From Chromera velia (lineage: Eukaryota; Sar; Chromeraceae): a stretch of DNA of 18,031 nt. The stretch is taken from contig JAHBMJ010002556.1 of assembly GCA_018398765.1 (NCBI GenBank), forward strand, positions 1-18,031, in the 5' to 3' direction. Position 1 is the first letter of the stretch. The number at the start of each line of letters is the position of its first letter. The position numbers and the translations under genes were made by a program. Shown here piece after piece: positions 16,301 through 18,031 of the stretch. Below the pieces are notes generated by a model. The model had not been told where the DNA came from, did not search any database, and saw only the letters and a program-made list of their open reading frames with translations.

Positions 16301-17852
16301 AACACACACAATTAAGCAGACACACAAAAATCCCTCAAAAGCTTACCCACAGTCTCCTCCGTTCAAAAACACACCGGCCATTCTCTTTCAGCCTCAACGG
16401 AACCTGCCTACCTGCTCCTAAGAGTAAGGCTCGATCAACCAAGGCAAGACGCAAAATCAAATTGAAGCAAAAAGTACTGCATTCCATGCCATTCCATTCC
16501 ATTCCATGTCACCCAATCAGAGAGGAAGAAGACAAGAGCCTGTCGTTCGATCGAGAGCTATGCATCTCAGAAGACAGGAATCATCACTCAAGTGAGAAGG
16601 AAAGTTCAACAACAAGAGCGCCGCAAAAGATAAACCGAGATAAACACAGACCAAAAAGGATCGAAGGACTGCAAAAGTCTATCAAAAACAAGCGACAATC
16701 GGCAAAAAGGAGGACAGTCAGAACAAAAAAGAAAAATCTAGCAGAAGGAGAGAGAAAATACCACCGACAGCAGCTGAACAGACCGACCGACTGACCGAAC
16801 GTTCTCGGATCCCAACGCCGTCACGAGACGCTGAGCGAGTGACAGTTTCTGCTCGCACTTCTCAGCCTCTGCCACCACCGCGTTCTTTTCCGCAATGGCC
16901 GCGTCGTATCTGCAGAGAGAGGGCGAGAAGAGGAAGGACGAAGGACAAGACTGCATGGCTATTGTTTCTTCTACCAATAGAAGGAAGACCGTAGAAAGAA
17001 CGAAAGAGACGGCATTCACAATCACCAGTGCGCGTATGAACAAAGAAAAACAAAAAGACTGGCACTCAAAGTCACGAGAAGGGACAGAGTGGGAGAGACG
17101 GTGTCAGTTTCCCTTCTCTCAAATCCTCTTCGTTTTTTTTTTCTTTGCTTGATGCCCTGTTCCTCTTTGTTCTGCTTTGTCTGAGTGACTGACTGACTCT
17201 GCGACCAGCTTTCCGAGCTTAGCCTCCAGGTCTGCCACCAGCGCCTGCACCTCCGCGAGTTTCGAGTTGGCTGCCTCCAACTTCTCCTCCGCACTCTTCA
17301 AGGCTTGGCGCTTGGGCTCCACCGTCTTCACGACAGAATAGTAGTCGAAAATGTTGACCACCTGCGCGTACACATGTTCACGTTGTTCCATCCAATCCTT
17401 GCTCTTCATCTTTCCTTGCCCGTCTGTCTGTTTTCTTGACATATTGTGTACGACTTCATTGCCGTTCACTCATTGTCCTCATCTTGTCTTGGCAGTCTTG
17501 CTCATCCATTGATTCGCATCTGACGCGTGCAAGAAAGCAAGCAAACTCTCTGTGGTTGATAAAAAAAAGCATGTTGGAGAATGAATTCCTTAGAAGAGAG
17601 AGAAAAAAAAAGGCTGTCGCCACGCACACATGCACCGACTCAAACAAACCGATGCATCCCCCGACCCACCCACTGACCCAGTCTGCCAGTCCAGCAGCCG
17701 CCTTTGACTTCTTCTGGATGGCTTCTTTGTTGAAATGTTCCAAGGCCAGCAGAGGCTCGATCTGCTTGAAGTTCTGGTCAGGGACTCGCTGCTCGTCAAT
17801 TTCATTCTTGAATGACTTCAAACGCTCCATGAACTTGTCCGGCTGATTCATC
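4080..17852 (-). CDS. Axonemal dynein heavy chain, outer-arm beta-like, C-terminal 1577 residues (24 exons, 5' partial)
   Basis: This is the motor subunit that hydrolyses ATP to slide doublet microtubules in cilia and flagella. Exons on the minus strand, 5' to 3': 17678-17852, 17198-17361, 16796-16909, 16172-16282, 15705-15884, 15076-15151, 14477-14628, 14030-14168, 13548-13700, 12950-13094, 11475-12522, 10924-11196, 10174-10357, 9823-9944, 8806-8961, 8327-8492, 7733-7944, 7313-7456, 6863-7004, 6206-6443, 5597-5711, 5157-5327, 4521-4719, 4080-4235. All introns are GT-AG, phases agree, and the sum is 1577 codons plus TAG. Fragment order: end of microtubule-binding domain (1-58), stalk coiled coil 2 (about 59-150), AAA5 (about 151-420), AAA6 (about 470-1190, including a Glu/Lys-rich insert at about 509-790), then the C-terminal domain. 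Landmarks [22 protein letters not shown] and [14 protein letters not shown] fit the DNAH9/11/17 or beta class better than gamma or inner-arm chains. The class call is from memory of family motifs. The N-terminal two thirds lie off the right edge. Confidence 0.95.
4451..4515. repeat. (GA)n dinucleotide array
   Basis: GAGAGA with occasional AAAG, beginning a few bases inside the last dynein intron (CT-rich on the coding strand). Confidence 0.93.
4521..4719 (-). CDS. Dynein exon: C-terminal domain
   Basis: Residues 1461-1526: [67 protein letters not shown] is the conserved GLxLEGAxW element. Acceptor GACGGCAG; the intron just upstream has a run of C (coding strand; Gs at 4741-4751). Donor ACCAG|GTGGGTCTCTCTC leads into a (CT)n tract. 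Confidence 0.96.
5031..5157. repeat. (AAAC)n/(AACC)n array abutting a donor site
   Basis: Mixed AAAC and AACC tetranucleotides over about 125 bases. On the coding (minus) strand it reads GTGTGTGTTTGTTTG... immediately from the 5' splice site at 5156/5157. Confidence 0.93.
5157..5327 (-). CDS. Dynein exon: C-terminal domain
   Basis: Residues 1404-1460: [57 protein letters not shown]. [14 protein letters not shown] is universal in axonemal dyneins. Donor CTCAG|GTGTGTGTGTTTGTTTG opens straight into the tetranucleotide repeat at 5031-5157. Confidence 0.97.
5597..5711 (-). CDS. Dynein exon: C-terminal domain
   Basis: Residues 1366-1403: [38 protein letters not shown]. The final Trp is split across the junction (TG+G). 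Acceptor TACCTTCAG, the only one in the gene with pyrimidine T before CAG and no G/C. Donor CCCTG|GTCAGTCAGTCAGTCGG. Confidence 0.94.
5759..5774. repeat. (CA)n repeat upstream of a 3' splice site
   Basis: Eight CA units, (TG)n on the coding strand, about 48 bases before the acceptor at 5712. Confidence 0.85.
6206..6443 (-). CDS. Dynein exon: C-terminal domain with poly-Gly linker
   Basis: Residues 1286-1365: EVSG, then ten consecutive Gly, then [49 protein letters not shown]. The poly-Gly falls at the normally variable loop ahead of these helices. Acceptor TTGTTGCAG; donor CTCAG|GTGAGTAAC, the most canonical 5' splice site in the gene. Confidence 0.95.
6719..6802. repeat. (CA)n followed by (GA)n arrays
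   Basis: CACACA (about 6719-6742) runs into GAGAGA/GGGAGA repeats to 6802, inside the 6444-6862 intron. Confidence 0.92.
6863..7004 (-). CDS. Dynein exon: C-terminal domain
   Basis: Residues 1239-1285: [47 protein letters not shown]. [11 protein letters not shown] is conserved. The acceptor is a (TG)13 run (7008-7033) joined directly to CAG with no ordinary pyrimidine tract. Donor TTCAG|GTTCGTTTTTTT. Confidence 0.96.
7008..7033. repeat. (CA)13 forming a 3' splice-site tract
   Basis: Thirteen CA units; on the minus strand the (TG)13 run is followed directly by CAG and the exon at 7004. Confidence 0.95.
7313..7456 (-). CDS. Dynein exon: start of C-terminal domain
   Basis: Residues 1191-1238: [41 protein letters not shown]. 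[16 protein letters not shown] is a hallmark of axonemal chains. Acceptor ATGGTGCAG; donor GACAG|GTCCGTCTGTCTGTC. Confidence 0.97.
7733..7944 (-). CDS. Dynein exon: AAA6 C-terminal part
   Basis: Residues 1120-1190: [60 protein letters not shown], then YEDIR. FKxxLFxLCFFH and the W-S-R-Y-F-N-D-L series are universal in dyneins. Donor ATCAG|GTCG repeated four times, then GTCTG. Confidence 0.97.
8142..8169. repeat. (CA)14 intronic microsatellite
   Basis: Lies mid-intron (7945-8326), far from either splice site. Confidence 0.93.
8327..8492 (-). CDS. Dynein exon: AAA6 sensor region
   Basis: Residues 1065-1119: [54 protein letters not shown]. Acceptor AATGTGCAG, preceded by (AATG)n. Donor TCGCCT|GTCAGTCGG has T at -1, so the final Pro codon boundary is slightly less certain than the others, but phase 0 fits the next exon. 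Confidence 0.92.
8806..8961 (-). CDS. Dynein exon: AAA6, Walker-B-like strand
   Basis: Residues 1013-1064: [59 protein letters not shown] and [11 protein letters not shown] are standard dynein AAA6 motifs. Acceptor GACTTTGCAG; donor GCAGA|GTCAGTCAGTC. The 861-base upstream intron contains the 40-bp minisatellite. Confidence 0.96.
9448..9832. repeat. 40-bp minisatellite copying an exon end and its 5' splice site
   Basis: Ten copies. Eight carry the full ACAGACGGACGGAC|TTTCC core (starts 9531, 9571, 9611, 9651, 9691, 9731, 9771, 9809) with an exact 40-base period except the last (38); two diverged copies start at 9448 and about 9486. On the minus strand each unit is GAAATGGAAA (the last 10 exonic bases), GTCCGTCCGTCTG (donor), then about 16 T. 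The rightmost copy is the genuine exon end. One N (9514) marks an uncertain base, so copy number may be inexact. Confidence 0.95.
9823..9944 (-). CDS. Dynein exon: AAA6 core; its 3' end seeds a minisatellite
   Basis: Residues 972-1012: [51 protein letters not shown] is the AAA6 equivalent of the P-loop strand and lacks the Lys-Thr pair, as is normal for AAA6. The exon ends GAAATGGAAA|GTCCGTCCGTCTG followed by poly-T, and exactly this end is tandemly copied downstream. AA plus the G of the next exon makes Lys. Confidence 0.94.
10174..10357 (-). CDS. Dynein exon: AAA6, RPDR region
   Basis: Residues 911-971: [59 protein letters not shown] is a near-universal dynein landmark just before the AAA6 core. 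Acceptor TGTCTGCAG; donor ATGCAG|GTCCGTCTGTC. The upstream intron holds (CAGA)n at 10435-10470. Confidence 0.96.
10435..10470. repeat. (CAGA)n intronic microsatellite
   Basis: Nine tetranucleotide units with one GATA variant in the 566-base intron 10358-10923. Confidence 0.93.
10924..11196 (-). CDS. Dynein exon: AAA6 N-terminal helices
   Basis: Residues 820-910: [62 protein letters not shown]. The GLFxxHKL start is conserved across dyneins. Donor AAGAG|GTCACTCATTCATTC, with no GT at +5, unlike most others. Confidence 0.95.
11475..12522 (-). CDS. Dynein exon: AAA6 entry interrupted by a Glu/Lys-rich insertion
   Basis: This 1048-base exon is by far the longest. It starts [20 protein letters not shown] and [17 protein letters not shown] (residues 471-508), then has about 280 low-complexity residues, and returns to conserved sequence at [20 protein letters not shown] (about 786-808), ending VFDYCR. 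Other dyneins have only a short loop here. The insert is made of EEEKKEE-type repeats, a Gly/Ala/Ser-rich tail, and three short hydrophobic motifs. The frame is open throughout and consistent at both ends, so the insertion is likely translated. Partial splicing out cannot be excluded. Acceptor GACATGCAG; donor AGACG|GTCGGTCGGTCAC. Confidence 0.92.
11560..12404 (-). repeat. Low-complexity acidic/basic repeat coding region inside dynein
   Basis: Encodes imperfect repeats of [16 protein letters not shown], with about 280 residues rich in Glu, Lys, Gly and Ala. The coding strand is nearly all purine; on the plus strand 12138-12226 is an unbroken run of 89 pyrimidines. The predicted protein is highly charged, probably disordered or a single long charged helix. 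Confidence 0.9.
12571..12635. repeat. (CA)n intronic microsatellite
   Basis: About 65 bases of CA with small interruptions; (TG)n on the coding strand, ending about 49 bases before the acceptor of the long insertion-bearing exon. Confidence 0.93.
12950..13094 (-). CDS. Dynein exon: AAA5-AAA6 linking helices
   Basis: Residues 422-470: [48 protein letters not shown]. The acceptor is (TG)11 directly followed by CAG. The donor GCAG|GTGGGGGGGGG runs into nine or more Gs. Confidence 0.95.
13098..13119. repeat. (CA)11 forming a 3' splice-site tract
   Basis: Eleven CA units; on the coding strand (TG)11 runs directly into CAG of the exon at 13094. Confidence 0.95.
13303..13453. repeat. (CAGC)n then (CAGT)n tetranucleotide array
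   Basis: An array in the 13095-13547 intron that shifts from CAGC/CTGC units to CAGT units, with a short TGACAGTCACAG interruption near 13413-13427. Gln/Pro/Ser-type open frames across it are artefacts. Confidence 0.93.
13548..13700 (-). CDS. Dynein exon: helices linking AAA5 to AAA6
   Basis: Residues 371-421: [20 protein letters not shown], then an amphipathic helix ending LLDKLTNAQ. Exactly 51 codons, phase 0 on both sides. Donor CACAG|GTAGGCCTG. An (ATTC)n repeat (plus-strand reading) lies just upstream of its acceptor. Confidence 0.95.
13704..13759. repeat. (ATTC)n array next to an acceptor
   Basis: ATTC tetranucleotides with a TAATGC interruption, directly upstream (coding strand) of the acceptor at 13701. 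Confidence 0.9.
14030..14168 (-). CDS. Dynein exon: AAA5 C-terminal part
   Basis: Residues 325-370: [46 protein letters not shown]. This is one of the most conserved stretches of all dynein heavy chains. Acceptor TTTGTGTGCAG; donor GAACAG|GTCAGGCATGC, phase 0. Confidence 0.96.
14477..14628 (-). CDS. Dynein exon: AAA5 central strand region
   Basis: Residues 274-324: [38 protein letters not shown], then [18 protein letters not shown] corresponds to the usual LLIEN strand (Walker B position). Donor GCACG|GTCGGTCCGTCAG. The following intron (14169-14476) shows no clear feature. Confidence 0.93.
15076..15151 (-). CDS. Dynein exon: AAA5 (short, 25 codons)
   Basis: Residues 249-273: [20 protein letters not shown], preceded by an Arg codon split across the junction (AG+A), giving [11 protein letters not shown]. 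Acceptor TTGAGGCAG has a weak pyrimidine tract near the AG. Donor CTGCAG|GTAGGTAGG, phase 0. Confidence 0.93.
15420..15450. repeat. (TCTCC)n pentanucleotide repeat
   Basis: Six tandem TCTCC/CTCTC units in the 15152-15704 intron. Confidence 0.88.
15506..15737. repeat. 94-bp tandem repeat containing an exon end, a donor site and a foldback
   Basis: Copies at 15506-15599 and 15600-15693, with a partial third at 15694-15737 that is the genuine 3' end of the AAA5 exon. Each unit holds about 33 exonic bases, GTCAGG, and a 48-bp sequence flanked by inverted ends (15549-15596 and 15643-15690). The two 48-bp copies differ at one position (15570 G, 15664 A), so the duplication looks recent. Confidence 0.95.
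15549..15690. repeat. 48-bp foldback element, two copies
   Basis: Each copy (15549-15596, 15643-15690) begins GTTTACTTTTC and ends GAAAGTAAAC, with inner arms ATACA and TGTAT, so it can fold into a hairpin with one bulge around an A/T-rich loop. They are separated by a 46-bp direct repeat made of the exon end. No ORF is present. It may be a tiny foldback element or just a fortuitous hairpin carried by the duplication. Confidence 0.7.
15705..15884 (-). CDS. Dynein exon: AAA5 core, with duplicated 3' end
   Basis: Residues 189-248: [46 protein letters not shown]. The donor is GAAAG|GTCAGGCAGCC. The last 33 exonic bases plus the start of the intron are repeated twice more downstream (copy donors at 15516/15517 and 15610/15611). 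Only the first donor keeps frame, because the period is 94. Confidence 0.92.
16172..16282 (-). CDS. Dynein exon: AAA5 N-terminal part
   Basis: Residues 152-188: [20 protein letters not shown], then [16 protein letters not shown], the AAA5 position where other modules carry a P-loop; no GxxxxGKT is present, as usual for AAA5. Acceptor GCATGCAG; donor TATCG|GTACGTGGG. Confidence 0.93.
16796..16909 (-). CDS. Dynein exon: end of coiled coil 2, entry to AAA5
   Basis: Residues 114-151: [20 protein letters not shown] then [11 protein letters not shown]. The SENVRW junction with the next exon is a strong beta-class landmark. Acceptor TCTCTGCAG; donor GTTCG|GTCAGTCGGTCGGTC. Confidence 0.93.
17198..17361 (-). 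CDS. Dynein exon: stalk coiled coil 2
   Basis: Residues 59-113. Starts [21 protein letters not shown], completing the ADW-VVNI junction, then a heptad-like charged helix ([20 protein letters not shown]) typical of the stalk's returning helix. Donor GCAGA|GTCAGTCAGTCAC leaves GA, which joins the A of the next exon to make Glu. Confidence 0.93.
17678..17852 (-). CDS. Dynein exon: end of microtubule-binding domain
   Basis: Fragment residues 1-58, [14 protein letters not shown] to [12 protein letters not shown], the conserved last helices of the microtubule-binding domain before coiled coil 2. The first base (17852) completes a codon from the preceding exon, which is off-window. Acceptor TTCGCAG; donor TGG|GTCAGTGGGTGGGTCGG, phase 0. 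The Met is internal, not an initiator. Confidence 0.93.
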
Positions 17853-17882
17853 CTGCGAAGAGTGAGTGAGCAATACGACCGT

Positions 17883-17916
<34 letters not shown>

Positions 17917-17985
17917 AAACACACAAACACACAAACAAACAGAGACAGAGACAGAGACAGAGAGAGAGANACAGAGAGAGAGAGA

Positions 17986-18023
<38 letters not shown>

Positions 18024-18031
18024 AAAAAAAA
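17853..18031. other. Upstream dynein intron, repeat-filled window edge
   Basis: Upstream of the first visible exon: (CA)n at about 17883-17909, then (ACAAAC)-type and (AGAC)n/(GA)n repeats, one N at 17970, a run of 35 G (17988-18022) and nine A at the end. No coding sequence. The homopolymers suggest a contig edge or unreliable sequence. Confidence 0.85.

Noticed and set aside
16102-16794. Plus-strand 230-codon open frame
   Set aside because: Antisense to a conserved dynein exon and its intron; no recognisable domain, only low-complexity basic sequence.
17849-17851. ATG in the rightmost dynein exon as a translation start
   Set aside because: An acceptor (CGCAG) lies immediately upstream and the encoded sequence is mid-protein (microtubule-binding domain), so the Met is internal.

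Overview
This is a eukaryotic nuclear window. Its genes are broken by about 24 spliceosomal introns of roughly 230-860 bases, and the non-coding DNA is packed with di-, tetra- and pentanucleotide repeats. It holds the 3' parts of two convergent genes. An axonemal outer-arm-type dynein heavy chain means the organism builds motile cilia or flagella. Base composition near 50% GC, repeat-filled introns and acidic low-complexity protein insertions suggest a flagellated protist or alga. A chromerid such as Chromera is my best guess, but I cannot establish this from the sequence.

Left part (1-1992, plus strand): the last two visible exons of a METTL24/FkbM-like methyltransferase gene. A (GT)n array of about 205 bases precedes the first of them, and an 840-base repeat-rich intron separates the two. 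From 1993 to 4079 lies a convergent intergenic stretch with an AT-rich island (about 2590-3600) in which I find no gene.

Right part (4080-17852, minus strand): 24 consecutive exons encode the C-terminal 1577 residues of a dynein heavy chain. They run from the end of the microtubule-binding domain through stalk coiled coil 2, AAA5, AAA6 and the C-terminal domain to the stop codon at 4080-4082. Every junction is GT-AG with compatible phase, and the lengths sum to a whole number of codons. Diagnostic stretches resemble the outer-arm beta class (animal DNAH9/11/17, Chlamydomonas beta chain). The tail, linker, AAA1-4, coiled coil 1 and most of the microtubule-binding domain lie beyond the right edge.

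The unusual biology is mostly in the splice-site architecture. Sixteen of 24 introns start GTC rather than GTA/GTG, many as an in-register array of GTNN units. Two introns carry tandem copies of their own exon end plus 5' splice site: a 40-bp unit repeated ten times, and a 94-bp unit in three copies containing a 48-bp foldback sequence. (TG)n tracts sit at several 3' splice sites. In addition, the dynein carries a Glu/Lys-rich insertion of about 280 residues between AAA5 and AAA6, with three spaced copies of a short FGAF-like motif.
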